From Streptomyces verrucosisporus (GTDB lineage: Bacteria > Actinomycetota > Actinomycetes > Streptomycetales > Streptomycetaceae): a stretch of 37,049 nt of DNA. A model generated the notes under the pieces. That model searched no databases and had not been told where the DNA came from. It was given only the letters and a program-made list of their open reading frames with translations. Both the position numbers and the translations under genes were made by a program. Below, piece by piece: positions 1-8,225 of the stretch (positions are counted from its first letter, which is position 1; every line of letters begins with the position of its first letter). Where the stretch lies: positions 1-37,049 of the forward strand of contig NZ_JADEYH010000040.1 in the NCBI RefSeq assembly GCF_017114865.1. Direction: 5' to 3'.

Positions 1-8
1 TCGTGGCA

Positions 9-1993
9 GGGACCATCCCCACGGGTGCGGGGAGCAGACCGCCGAGCCCTCATCGTTGGAGGAGGTGTAGGGACCATCCCCGCGGGTGCGGGGAGCAGGC
101 GGCGAGCACGCGGGCGGCCTTGCCGGTGCGGGGACCATCCCCGCGAGTGCGGGGAGCAGGCCCCGCGCACGGTGGAGGCCGCGCTGACCCTGGGACCATC
201 CCCGCGGGTGCGGGGAGCAGCTCGACGCCGCGTGCGCGATCGAGCGGGCCGTGGGACCATCCCCGCGGGTGCGGGGAGCAGCACGCTCGCCCCGATCAAC
301 CTGACCAGCACGGTGGACCATCCCCGCGGGTGCGGGGAGCAGGGGAGCGCCAGGATGTCCCCGACCGTCAGGGCGGGACCCATCCCCGCGGGTGCGGGGA
401 GCAGGAGCGGGCCGACGCCCTTCTGTGTGACGTGATGGGACCATCCCCGCGGGTGCGGGGAGCAGCCGGACACCACCTATGTGCCGGTGGCGGGCGAGGG
501 ACCATCCCCGCGGGTGCGGGGAGCAGCACGTGGCGTTGAGCTGGGCGACCCTGCGGCCGGGACCATCCCCGCGGGTGCGGGGAGCAGTGGCAGCTCCTCT
601 CATCTCCAACGCGGCAACGGGGACCATCCCCGCGGGTGCGGGGAGCAGCGGTCCTGCGCGCGGGCCCTGCCGTGGCTGCCGGGACCATCCCCGCGGGTGC
701 GGGGAGCAGTCCGGATCGAACGATGCGCCCTGCCCAGGCCCGGGACCATCCCCGCGGGTGCGGGGAGCAGTCGGCGTGTCGTGGTCAGTAGGAGCGGCGC
801 TCGGGACCATCCCCGCGGGTGCGGGGAGCAGCGAACTGTACTTCCTCGCCGAGCACGTCGATGGGGACCATCCCCGCGGGTGCGGGGAGCAGGTTGTCCT
901 CGAACGGCATTCATGCCTCCTGATAGGACCATCCCCGCGGGTGCGGGGAGCAGCGCTGTATCGAACAGACGTGGGTAGCACAGCAGGGACCATCCCCGCG
1001 GGTGCGGGGAGCAGTTGATCGTCGGTACTGTCGGTACCGGCGGAGAGGGACCATCCCCGCGGGTGCGGGGAGCAGCGCGCCCTGGCCGAGTCCAAGGGGT
1101 TCGGCGCGGGACCATCCCCGCGGGTGCGGGGAGCAGATCTGCTCGACGTACTCGGGCGGCAATGTGGGGGGACCATCCCCGCGGGTGCGGGGAGCAGACT
1201 TCGCCGACCCGGCCGCCCTGGTCACGGTCGGGACCATCCCCGCGGGTGCGGGGAGCAGACGGCCCGGCCCTCCGTGGTGCCCCATCGGGCGGGACCATCC
1301 CCGCGGGTGCGGGGAGCAGCCTATTACCAAGGTGTGCAGCAGATTCAGGCCGGGACCATCCCCGCGGGTGCGGGGAGCAGGTGTACGGGTTCCGCGCGCG
1401 CGCGGCACGGCCGGGACCATCCCCGCGGGTGCGGGGAGCAGGTCTGCTTGAGGGCCGCGGCGGTGGTCTTGTGGGGACCATCCCCGCGGGTGCGGGGAGC
1501 AGCGACTTCGCGGAGCGCGACAGCGAGCCGGAGCCTGGGGACCATCCCCGCGGGTGCGGGGAGCAGTCGTTGAAGGTGTCCGAAAGGTCTTGCGCCTTGG
1601 GACCATCCCCGCGGGTGCGGGGAGCAGAGCCCCATCTTGCGGAACTGCGTACCATACTCGGGACCATCCCCGCGGGTGCGGGGAGCAGCCGCCTGCGGCC
1701 CCGGCATCCGTTGCGCTCTAGGGACCATCCCCGCGGGTGCGGGGAGCAGCGTCAATGAACCCCGTCACGCTCGTTGGCTTAGGGACCATCCCCGCGGGTG
1801 CGGGGAGCAGCGTGCACCGTTCTTGTCTTCCTTGAGCACCGCGGGACCATCCCCGCGGGTGCGGGGAGCAGCACGAGACTCCTTCGCATGACCAGCGAGC
1901 ACGAGGACCATCCCCGCGGGTGCGGGGAGCAGGACCACGACAAGGCGGACATGCTCACCGTGTCGGGACCATCCCCGCGGGTGCGGGGAGCAG
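9..1993 (-). CRISPR. Type I-E CRISPR array, 33 repeats and 32 spacers
   Basis: There are 33 copies of a 29-nt repeat starting at 9 with a regular 61-nt period, giving 32-nt spacers. On the plus strand the repeat begins GGGACCATCCCC and ends GCGGGGAGCAG. On the minus strand it reads CTGCTCCCCGC...GCGGGGATGGTCCC, the usual orientation of type I-E (Cas6e/CasE) repeats with a central GC-rich hairpin, so I assign transcription leftward. The leader is then the AT-richer DNA right of 1993. Exceptions are G to A at position 21 in the leftmost repeat, G to A in the third repeat (131-159), a 30-nt repeat with an extra C (375-404), and a 35-nt spacer (1503-1537). The outermost plus-strand base is not always G: T at 314, A at 925 and 1904. 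The degenerate left end suggests the trailer side, but the array may continue beyond base 1. No cas genes are in the window. Confidence 0.98.
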
Positions 1994-2150
1994 ACTGAAT
2001 GACCTGCAGGTTTATCCGCCGGAAGCTCGTTTTCTGAACAGTTTCAAAGAAACCGACATCTCTGCCATATGGCGCATACTATCCTTGACTATCGTCTCGC
2101 AGGTACGCCAGGAAGCATCCTATGGGCTGACATCGCATCAGGTTTCCCTC
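1994..2150 (-). promoter_or_regulatory. Probable CRISPR leader
   Basis: The DNA next to the last intact repeat is clearly AT-richer than the rest of the window, with runs such as GTTTTCTGAACAG and GTTTCAAAGAAACC, and carries no convincing gene. Placement beside the most uniform repeats, and at the 5' side of the array in its type I-E orientation, fits a leader that holds the array promoter and the spacer-integration signals. The outer boundary is a guess. I found only weak promoter-like hexamers on the minus strand (for example TAGTAT at 2081-2076) and do not assign them. Confidence 0.6.
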
Positions 2151-2305
2151 CCTGGAAGAGATGAAGAAGGCCGGTTACGCAACTCTGTCGAGCGCGGAGA
2201 CCACAGCACCATCCTTCATCACGAGGGGTTCTTGTCCACCGCGCCGCAAAGGTGATGCAACCATCCAGGGCAACCAGGCCTCTGCTCATCGTCCGGCGCC
2301 TCAGC

Positions 2306-2891
2306 TCATGCGGCCTGAGCCGTTCCGGTCGGCCCGTGGTCGCGGTCGGCGCGCTCCAGTGCGCGGCCCAGGGCCCGCACCGCGTCCCGGGCGGCGTGGG
2401 GCAGCAGGTGGCCGTAGAGGTTGACCGTGGTGGACAGCGTCGAGTGCCGCAGCGTCTTGGAGACCACCGCCGGCGGTACACCGGAGCTGATCATGATCGT
2501 GGCGGCCGTGTGCCGCAGGTCGTGCACCCCGATCCTGGGCAGACCGATCTCCGCGGCCCGGCGGCGCAGGGCCACCAGCACCTGCTGAGGACGCAACGGC
2601 GAGCCGTCGGGCCGGCAGAACACCAGCCCCTCCAGCAGAGCCTGCGGCCCCAGCGCCGCGCGGGCGGCCTCGGCCCGGCGGCCCAGTGCCTGCGCCACCC
2701 GCGGGGACAGGCTGACCCGGTTCCGGCCGGCGCGGGTCTTGGGGTGGCCCGGGAAGAGGCGGTTGTTGTCCACGGCGGTCAGGTTCCAGCGCACCAGCAG
2801 CACCTTCTCCTGAAGGGGGACCTCGGGCCAGTGCAGGCCCAGGCCCCCCGCGCCGCATGCCGGTGCCCAGCAGCACCTCGAAGGCGTCCGC
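2306..2891 (-). pseudogene. Tyrosine recombinase (integrase) C-terminal remnant
   Basis: The minus strand encodes the catalytic half of a phage/ICE-type tyrosine integrase. The first catalytic Arg lies in GTGMRRG, followed after a frame change by a body with HDLRHTAATIMISSG (the HxxR box), LRHS, and the nucleophile region TTVNLYGHLLP with its Tyr. The N-terminal core-binding domain is missing and the coding frame changes once near 2846-2852, inside a G-run after MRRG. The remnant joins directly to a transposase fragment at about 2892. It cannot make a complete integrase, although the catalytic C-terminal stretch (2306-2803) is an uninterrupted frame. It is likely a trace of an element once integrated beside the CRISPR leader. 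Confidence 0.85.
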
Positions 2892-3096
2892 CAACGAGGT
2901 CGCTCCTGCCAGCCCCGCGCACGCGGTCAGTGCGAGCACGACGGCCAGGCGGTGGCGCACCTCGCGTGGATCCCGCGGGGTCGGGCACCTCGGCCGGCCA
3001 CTCCAGCAGGCCCAGAACCTCCTCAGGTCCGCCCCGCGAACTCTCACGCAGTTGGTCAAGGACAGGCGGGATCAGCGATGATGCGTCGGCAGGCAC
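2892..3096 (-). pseudogene. ISAs1-like transposase N-terminal fragment
   Basis: Starting from a GTG at 3096 the minus strand encodes a peptide ending LLEWPAEVPDP. After a one-base frame change near 2978 it continues DPREVRHRLAVVLALTACA and AGATSL. This resembles the DDE_Tnp_1-associated N-terminal domain of ISAs1-family transposases common in Streptomyces. The similarity stops at about 2892, where integrase sequence begins. The DDE catalytic domain is absent, so this is a dead fragment. Family assignment rests on recalled family sequence only. Confidence 0.65.
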
Positions 3097-3255
3097 GGTC
3101 TTCCACTCGAATCACGGAAGAGGGTAGAGAACTCCATGATCCTGGAAGCTGTGCCTGTCACGCTCCGCGGACGCCGATGGGAGCAGATCCCCACGAACAG
3201 GGCGTCACGCGACTACGCCGAAGCCCCGCACTACCGTGTGCTCGTTTCCTGGCGA

Positions 3256-3801
3256 TCAGTTCCCGCCGGGAAGCATGTCCTCCACCGCGTCCAGGGCCCG
3301 CTCCCACGGAAAGGCCCGGGCGTTGCCCGTCTTCGGTGGGTGCGGCTCGTACCCGTCCTCGCCCAACAGGACCCGCACGCCCTGCGATCGGAGCGCCTCC
3401 ACGCTGCGCGGCACGGCGGGCTGCGCGGCCTGCGCCTGGTTGAAGAACGGCATCGCCGCCACCGGCACACCCATGTGCACCGCCTCCGACGGGATACCCA
3501 GCGCCACCGTGTCCGCGATACCCGCGCCCCACTTGTTCAAGCTGGTGCACGACAGCGGGGCGACCAGCATCGCGTCCGCCTTCGGCAGCGCGTCCTTCTC
3601 CCACGGCAGCTTGTACCGGGACCGCACCGGGTGGCCGGTGAGCTTCTCCAGCTCCTCCATCTGCGGCTCCCACCAGGCGGCGGCCGACGGCGTGAGGATG
3701 GCGCACACGTCCCAGCCGCGTCCCTGGGCGAGCCGTACGGCCTGGTCGAGGTACTGCGTGGGACCGGCCGCGCAGGCGATCAGGTAGAGCACTCGGGTCA
3801 T
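3256..3801 (-). CDS. Flavoprotein (phosphopantothenoylcysteine decarboxylase-like fold)
   Basis: A 181-residue protein beginning MTRVLYLIACAAG, with the Rossmann-like N-terminus of the Flavoprotein family (PF02441; PPC decarboxylase, EpiD, MrsD, UbiX-like). The middle contains LVAPLSCTSLNKWGAGIADT, corresponding to the family segment that packs against FMN (usual form APaSanTiaKiA.GiaD). Stand-alone actinobacterial members of this type are of unknown substrate. The ATG at 3801 overlaps the stop of the upstream HTH gene by 4 nt (ATGA), which decides the start over an ATG 15 nt further upstream and implies translational coupling. The pairing with an HTH regulator suggests one functional unit. 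I do not infer a role in peptide decarboxylation, since the lanthipeptide cluster is 11 kb away and on the other strand. Confidence 0.8.
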   Translation of the reverse strand: MTRVLYLIACAAGPTQYLDQAVRLAQGRGWDVCAILTPSAAAWWEPQMEELEKLTGHPVRSRYKLPWEKDALPKADAMLVAPLSCTSLNKWGAGIADTVALGIPSEAVHMGVPVAAMPFFNQAQAAQPAVPRSVEALRSQGVRVLLGEDGYEPHPPKTGNARAFPWERALDAVEDMLPGGN

Positions 3802-4994
3802 GACCGAAGTCCACACCGTCGGACGAGACCGGTCAACTCCGGGCCTGGGGCGGGCACGAGCTCTACGAGGTCACCGACCAACCGCGTCACGGACGGCCGC
3901 CGGACCTCTTCGGGAGCAAGTCGCTCTGCCTCCAGCAGGTCCCGGACGGCGTCCTCACGGCGCCTGGTCAGGGCCGCGGCGCGTGCGGTGGTCACCAGAT
4001 GCCGTGCCTGCCGTTCTCTGCCCAGCCCGGCGAGCGCCGTCGCGTCGATCCGCTGTGCCGCCTCGACCGCGGACCACGCGTCGTCCAGCCGCAGCAGCGT
4101 GTCCACCTCGTGGAGTCGCACGTTGGTGGGGCCGAAGCCGGTGAAGTCCGCCCCGTCCTCGCCTTGTCGAGCGGCGATTTCCCCGGCTTCGCCGAGCCGG
4201 TCAGCCGTGGTGGCTACGGCCTGCGGGGACCGGCCGCTCCCGGTCGCACCGACGGCGGCCACCAGGTACAGCATGCCCAGGGCGGACAGCCCGGCCGGAC
4301 CGGAGCGTTCCAGGTCGGGGCGCAAGGCGGTTGCGGTGGCGGTGGCGTAGTCGGTTGCGGTGGCATACCGCTGCTGGTGGATGAGGCCACGGGCAACCCG
4401 TCGGACGGCTGCGCCGATGGCCACGGGATCGCCGGATGTCTCGGCGGCGGCGAGGGCCCGATCGGCGGCGAGGACGGCCGGGGTACGGGCAAGTGCCCCG
4501 TACTTGAACAGCAGTGACGCGGTGAGCTGGTAGGCGCGGGACAGCAGCACCGCGGCTTCGCTGCTCACCGCGGCGGTGCGATGCGCGTCGGCGAGGGCCG
4601 CGGGAAGGTCGCGTGCGGCGGCGGTGTAGTGACACGAGGCCCATGCCTGGCAGCAGAAGGTGACGCGCCGCCGCAGGCCGGCCAGGTCGACGACGCGACC
4701 GCCTTGGGCGGGAGCGTGGAGGGAGTCGGCCAGCGCCGCCACTTCGGCAGGCAGTGCCGTGGCGGGGCCGGGCGGAGGTGTGGGGTTATCCGTCATGAGG
4801 CGTTCCAGGGGGATGCGAAGGACGTTGGCCGCACGCTGGAGCACCGACAGGCGTGGGTCGGTCTGTCGCTGCCCGCCTTCGAGGTCTTGCACCCAGCGCC
4901 GGGACTTGCCCATGAGACGCCCGAAGTCGCTCTGGGTGTAACCCCGTCTCTCTCGCCAGTAGGCGATGCGTCGGCCGATGTGTTCAGTGTCCAC
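3798..4994 (-). CDS. XRE-family HTH regulator with TPR-like C-terminal domain
   Basis: About 398 residues. Residues ~1-65 form a Cro/CI-type helix-turn-helix (HIGRRIAYWRERRGYTQ, then GRLMGKSRRWVQDLEGG, with the LERLM tail). The rest is an alanine-rich all-helical TPR-like region typical of large Streptomyces regulators. Two GTG starts are possible: 5021 and 4994. I prefer 4994, because a GGGGG run lies 5 nt upstream and because a perfect inverted repeat, ACGCA-CTT-TGCGT, spans 5016-5028 exactly over the upstream candidate. The gene overlaps the flavoprotein gene by 4 nt, so they are co-translated. Ligand and targets are unknown; autoregulation through the inverted repeat is an inference. Confidence 0.85.
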   Translation of the reverse strand: MDTEHIGRRIAYWRERRGYTQSDFGRLMGKSRRWVQDLEGGQRQTDPRLSVLQRAANVLRIPLERLMTDNPTPPPGPATALPAEVAALADSLHAPAQGGRVVDLAGLRRRVTFCCQAWASCHYTAAARDLPAALADAHRTAAVSSEAAVLLSRAYQLTASLLFKYGALARTPAVLAADRALAAAETSGDPVAIGAAVRRVARGLIHQQRYATATDYATATATALRPDLERSGPAGLSALGMLYLVAAVGATGSGRSPQAVATTADRLGEAGEIAARQGEDGADFTGFGPTNVRLHEVDTLLRLDDAWSAVEAAQRIDATALAGLGRERQARHLVTTARAAALTRRREDAVRDLLEAERLAPEEVRRPSVTRLVGDLVELVPAPGPELTGLVRRCGLRS

Positions 4995-5015
4995 GGCAGC
5001 CCCCGGTCTCAGGGC

Positions 5016-5028
5016 ACGCACTTTGCGT
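5016..5028. promoter_or_regulatory. Inverted repeat ACGCA-N3-TGCGT, candidate operator
   Basis: A perfect 5+5 bp inverted repeat with a CTT centre sits about 22 bp upstream of the preferred GTG start (4994) of the HTH gene. The size and position suit an XRE-type operator used for autoregulation. It is short enough to occur by chance. Confidence 0.35.
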
Positions 5029-5416
5029 ACTCGCCAGGGTTGTACCTCGCTCTACGTTGCGGCACAACAGCTTGCCGTAACCAAGGGAACGCGATGCCTG
5101 CCACAGCCAGCTCCTCCGCCCGTGCCGACGCCGGCCGCTCCGCCGCCGAACGGAGCTTGGTCATTCGAAGCCTGCTGCCTACAGCAGCGGGTCTGAAGCG
5201 GCCGGCTCTGCGCGGAACGGGGGAGCTGGGGTGATAAGCCTTGACGCACCCCACGATCACACTGAGCAGTACGGCCCGCCGCCACACAGCGCTGCCCGTT
5301 CCGCCGGGCCGACTCTTCCGGCAGAGGCAGTTGCCCGATGGCGTCGGCACCCGGGCTCGTACATGAGCGCCGAGGCACCCGGCTGCCTGGTTCAGACACG
5401 AAGGCGGCACTCTCGT
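5029..5416. other. Intergenic region without a convincing gene
   Basis: This 388-bp stretch lies between the HTH gene and the end of the TrmO-like gene, both on the minus strand. No frame here looks like a protein; open frames are GC-driven shadows. A small hairpin, GCTCCG (5137-5142) / CGGAGC (5151-5156), may be a terminator or attenuator. The region must hold the promoter of the HTH-flavoprotein pair, but I could not place it. Confidence 0.5.
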
Positions 5417-5899
5417 TCAGCGTTGCTCCGGGGTCTTCCAGTAGTCCTGGAGCATCTCGGTGGACCAGCTCGGTTGCCGTACCTCCCCTCGGGGTCCGAA
5501 CTCGTTGAACCAGGGCGCGAGGTCGATGACCGGGGTGCCGTCGACGGCGTCCAGGTCGGTGACGTGCAGGTCGCGCCCGTCGACCTTGAGCAGGCGGGGG
5601 AAGGCAAGGCCGAGTCGGTTCGGGCGGCGCATGTTGCGGTGTACGAAGGTGCCGGTCTCCGGCCAATCGGGGTTGTTCCGGGGGCTGCGGACGCCGATGT
5701 GCTCCTCAGCCCGGCTGACCAGGTGGAAGTGGAAGACCACCGCGAGGTGGCTGAACTCCTCGATGCCCTGGAGGGTCTCGACGGGGTACTCGGGGTGAAG
5801 CCGGATGACGGACTGGGTTCCGCCCCAGAAGTCGTCGGTGGGCTCCTTACGCCCGCCCACGACGGTCGCGATGCTCCGGACCTCGAATGTCTCCGTCAT
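5417..5899 (-). CDS. trmO: TrmO/TsaA-like tRNA m6t6A37 methyltransferase
   Basis: A 160-residue protein of the TsaA/TrmO family (UPF0066), which uses S-adenosylmethionine to methylate N6-threonylcarbamoyladenosine at tRNA position 37. Family landmarks are GIEEFSHLAVVFHFH near residue 45, GTFVHRNMRRPNRLGLA (family form GxFxxRSPxRPNxIG) and LDAVDGTPVIDLAPW (LDxxDGTPVLDIKPY). The usual RSP triplet reads HRNMRRP here, a modest departure. The ATG at 5899 is preceded by AGGAAGG. It lies 69 nt downstream of the HTH-TPR regulator on the same strand, so the two may share a transcript. Streptomyces often carries several TrmO-like paralogues in accessory positions, so the exact substrate is uncertain. 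Confidence 0.82.
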   Translation of the reverse strand: MTETFEVRSIATVVGGRKEPTDDFWGGTQSVIRLHPEYPVETLQGIEEFSHLAVVFHFHLVSRAEEHIGVRSPRNNPDWPETGTFVHRNMRRPNRLGLAFPRLLKVDGRDLHVTDLDAVDGTPVIDLAPWFNEFGPRGEVRQPSWSTEMLQDYWKTPEQR

Positions 5900-5968
5900 G
5901 CGGTTGGCCTTCCTGTCGTGGAGAGGACCGGGGCCGGCGTGCCCCGGTCGTGGTCGGGTGGTGCCGGC

Positions 5969-7357
5969 TCAACTGCCCGTGCGCAGCAGGGCGGCGGTGC
6001 GGGCGTCGAGTTCGGCGACCGCGCCGATGCCGCGGTTCCGGAAGGGCGAGACGACCCGGCGCATGGTCAGAACCGTCTCGCGCGCTCGCCCGGACTGGAC
6101 TCCGCTCATCGCGTCCAGGGCCCGCGACCAGGTGGCGCAGGCGGCTTCCACGTTGCCCTGGCGGGCTTCGATGGCGCCGAGGTAGCCCAGGGTGACGGCG
6201 TGGGTCCGGCTGAAGTCCGCTGCCTTGCGGGTGCGCACGCTGCGGTGGAACTGCTTCTGGGCTCCGGTGAGATCGCCGAGGTCGCGCAGGGTGCAGGCGG
6301 TTTCGTGCGCGAGGCTGGCCTCGCCGAAGAAGAAGACCCGTTCCGGGTCCTCGATGCCGTCGTGGGCGTTGGCGAGGTCGTCCTCGGCGCGCAGCAGCGC
6401 GGCGGCCGCTTCCCGCTTCTGTCCGGCGGCGGCCAGGGCTCGGGCGTGGACGACGCCGAGCAGGGCCTTCTCCCGTGGGGTGGCCAGGCGGTAGCGCTCG
6501 CCGTCCACGGAGGCCGCGGCCAGGTTCAGGGCCTGTTGCGGATGGCCGAGGTCGACGGCCTGGTGGGCCATGGCCCGCAGGATGTGCGCGGCCAGTGCCG
6601 GGTTACCGGCCTCGGCGGCCAGTTTCACAGCGAGGGCGAAGTAGCGCTGGGCGATGGCGTGCTGGGAGTCGTCGAAGGCCATCCAGCCGCTGAGGTAGGC
6701 CAGCTCGCCGGCGGCGGAGAACAAGCGGCGCCGCGTCTGCTCGCTGGCACAGGAGCCATTGAGGCGGTCGGCGACGTCGGAGGCCAGGTAGGCGACGACG
6801 GCGGTACGGCCGTGGCCGCCGCCGTGGCGCTGGTCACGGCGGGAGAAGAAGCCCCCCATCTCCTCGATGGCCTCGACCTCGCTGTCACCGACCTTGCGTC
6901 CGGACGCGCCTCCGCGTGCGCCGGCGCGCTGGGGTGCCTGCTGCCACCACATCTGGGTGGGCAGGGCGAGACCAGCCACCGAGTATGCGGCGGTCCCCAG
7001 GACCTGTCGGCGCTCCATGTCCAAGTCCTGTCTCCCCAAAGCGTTCAGCGCGACCAGCGTATCGACGGCCCAGTCGGGCGCCGTGGCGGCAGCCGGGTCC
7101 GGATCGGAAAGACCGATGTCGGCCGGCGTGACCGGGCGCTTCAGTCCCCGGGACAGCGTCTCGCACAAGATAGCGGGCGCCTGGCCGCTCGGTCGGGTTC
7201 CCAGGATCCATTGGGAGATGTGCGAGCGGGTCGCCCCCGTCCACTCCTCGACGCCGCTCTCGGCGGCGACCCGGACGAACTGTGCGGCGACTTGGGCCTG
7301 CGACCAGCCGGTCTGTGCGATCACGGCCGCGAGCTTGGTGTTCCGCGTACGCGCCAC
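5969..7357 (-). CDS. HTH-TPR transcriptional regulator
   Basis: A 462-residue protein. Residues ~7-80 are an HTH domain of Streptomyces type (LAAVIAQTGWSQAQVAAQF, then RSHISQWILGTRP). A linker with an alanine-rich segment near residue 125 (VLGTAAYSVAGLALP) follows; it may be mis-annotated as a Tat signal in relatives, but it sits mid-protein and is not a signal peptide. The C-terminal two thirds are TPR-like helices (RYFALAVKLAAEAGNPALAAHILRAMA and similar). The GTG start at 7357 has a GGGGGT Shine-Dalgarno element 5 nt upstream. It is divergent from the small-gene operon beginning at 7498, with 140 bp between them that contain a tandem 9-bp repeat. Regulation of that divergent operon and of itself is plausible. 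The effector is unknown. Confidence 0.87.
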   Translation of the reverse strand: MARTRNTKLAAVIAQTGWSQAQVAAQFVRVAAESGVEEWTGATRSHISQWILGTRPSGQAPAILCETLSRGLKRPVTPADIGLSDPDPAAATAPDWAVDTLVALNALGRQDLDMERRQVLGTAAYSVAGLALPTQMWWQQAPQRAGARGGASGRKVGDSEVEAIEEMGGFFSRRDQRHGGGHGRTAVVAYLASDVADRLNGSCASEQTRRRLFSAAGELAYLSGWMAFDDSQHAIAQRYFALAVKLAAEAGNPALAAHILRAMAHQAVDLGHPQQALNLAAASVDGERYRLATPREKALLGVVHARALAAAGQKREAAAALLRAEDDLANAHDGIEDPERVFFFGEASLAHETACTLRDLGDLTGAQKQFHRSVRTRKAADFSRTHAVTLGYLGAIEARQGNVEAACATWSRALDAMSGVQSGRARETVLTMRRVVSPFRNRGIGAVAELDARTAALLRTGS

Positions 7358-7383
7358 GGTGCACCCCCATGCGCAAAACGATC

Positions 7384-7401
7384 TTTAGCAGATTTAGCAG
7401 C
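7384..7401. promoter_or_regulatory. Tandem 9-bp direct repeat TTTAGCAGA/TTTAGCAGC in a divergent promoter region
   Basis: Two head-to-tail copies of TTTAGCAG with 9-bp spacing lie 27 bp upstream of the HTH-TPR gene start and 97 bp upstream of the divergent operon. AT-rich tandem words like this stand out in this GC-rich sequence. They could be a regulator-binding site or the promoter core of the minus-strand gene (minus strand CTGCTAAATCTGCTAAAGAT). Confidence 0.5.
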
Positions 7402-7497
7402 ACTACCGCCCTCGACGGCATACCCACTCCGCGTGATTCGCGGTTCGCTCAACGTATCCACTTCTCGCCGTGCTCGGCCACAGAAAGGAGGAACCCG

Positions 7498-7995
7498 GTG
7501 ATTTCGGCAACGTCCCACCTTGTGCCGACCACCATCGGTCTCCTCGACGCGCCGTCCGCCACACCACAGACCACGGAACACAGTGTGCTTGCCCCGCTCG
7601 CCCTTGCAGGAGTGTGGTGCGAGGCGCTCGTCACCATTGAGAGCGGCATTGGCACGAGGCGGCGGACAGAGCGGCGGTGGGACGCGTATGCGGCCCCCTC
7701 CCCCTGCGCGGCCATCCGCTGGATGCGGAGTTCGGTGCAGACGGTGACGCCGACCCTCGGTCGTCTCCAGCGCGGATACGTGCTCGACCACTGGGGGCAC
7801 GGCCCCGCCTCCCTGGAGGACTTCGCCCGCTTGGGTCGGGGACGGTCCTGTTCGCTGACGATCTACCGGGACGGGGACGAGATCGCTTGGCGGGCCCGTG
7901 CGGTCCGCTTCCTTCCCACCGCGGCGGTCAGCGGTAGCCCGTCATACACCTGCCCGCACCGCCGCATCTGTACAGGGGTCTCCCATGCCCGGTGA
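7498..7995 (+). CDS. Hypothetical protein, 165 aa
   Basis: The GTG at 7498 follows a near-perfect ribosome-binding site (AAAGGAGGAACCCG), which decides the start inside a longer open frame. The protein has no motif I can name. The C-terminal half (LGRLQRGYVLDHWGHGPASLEDFARLG, then SCSLTIYRDGDEIAWRARAVRFLP) looks like a small alpha/beta domain. It might belong to one of the Streptomyces DUFs found beside such regulators (I considered DUF6302), but I cannot confirm that. It overlaps the next small gene by 11 nt, so the two are probably co-translated. The divergent HTH-TPR regulator is the obvious candidate controller. Confidence 0.65.
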   Translation: MISATSHLVPTTIGLLDAPSATPQTTEHSVLAPLALAGVWCEALVTIESGIGTRRRTERRWDAYAAPSPCAAIRWMRSSVQTVTPTLGRLQRGYVLDHWGHGPASLEDFARLGRGRSCSLTIYRDGDEIAWRARAVRFLPTAAVSGSPSYTCPHRRICTGVSHAR

Positions 7996-8137
7996 GAGCA
8001 GCGACCGGGCCGGGTGCCTTGGGAGCGCCTGGCGCTCGGCGACACAGAACCTCGGAGCCCTTCTGGTCTGGGGAATCCTCCTGAGCTTCGGCGTATGGGG
8101 CCTGTGGCCGCTCCTCACCTTCTACTTCGGCGGATAA
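7985..8137 (+). CDS. Small membrane protein, 50 aa
   Basis: A 50-residue peptide starting at ATG 7985, overlapping the preceding gene by 11 nt and preceded by CAGGGG. A soluble, charged first half (MPGESSDRAGCLGSAW) is followed by a hydrophobic span of about 25 residues near the C-terminus (ALLVWGILLSFGVWGLWPLL) ending FYFGG, enough for one membrane helix. Function unknown. It could be a membrane anchor or a small regulator for a neighbour. Confidence 0.55.
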   Translation: MPGESSDRAGCLGSAWRSATQNLGALLVWGILLSFGVWGLWPLLTFYFGG

Positions 8138-8225
8138 CGCACCGAGCCCCTCCCTGTTCCGCCGTGCGGTGGCCGTGCCCCGCTCGCCCCGAGAACTTCC
8201 CGCACCGTTTCGAAAGGACCGATCT

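Noticed and set aside
3..1998. Many open frames through the CRISPR array on both strands
   Set aside because: They are translations of the 61-nt repeat-spacer units (GTIPAGAGS, RDHPRGCGEQ and the like), without ribosome-binding sites or unique protein sequence.
2076..2104. TAGTAT as -10 of a CRISPR leader promoter on the minus strand
   Set aside because: No matching -35 hexamer at 16-19 nt; too weak to annotate.
3256..3801. Flavoprotein as an EpiD-like decarboxylase for the lanthipeptide
   Set aside because: It is 11 kb away, coupled to its own regulator, and the precursor ends in Thr-Ser and not in Cys, which EpiD-type enzymes need.
5231..7501. A 756-residue open frame on the plus strand
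   Set aside because: It is opposite TrmO and the HTH-TPR regulator and has no motif or start signal; a GC-driven shadow.
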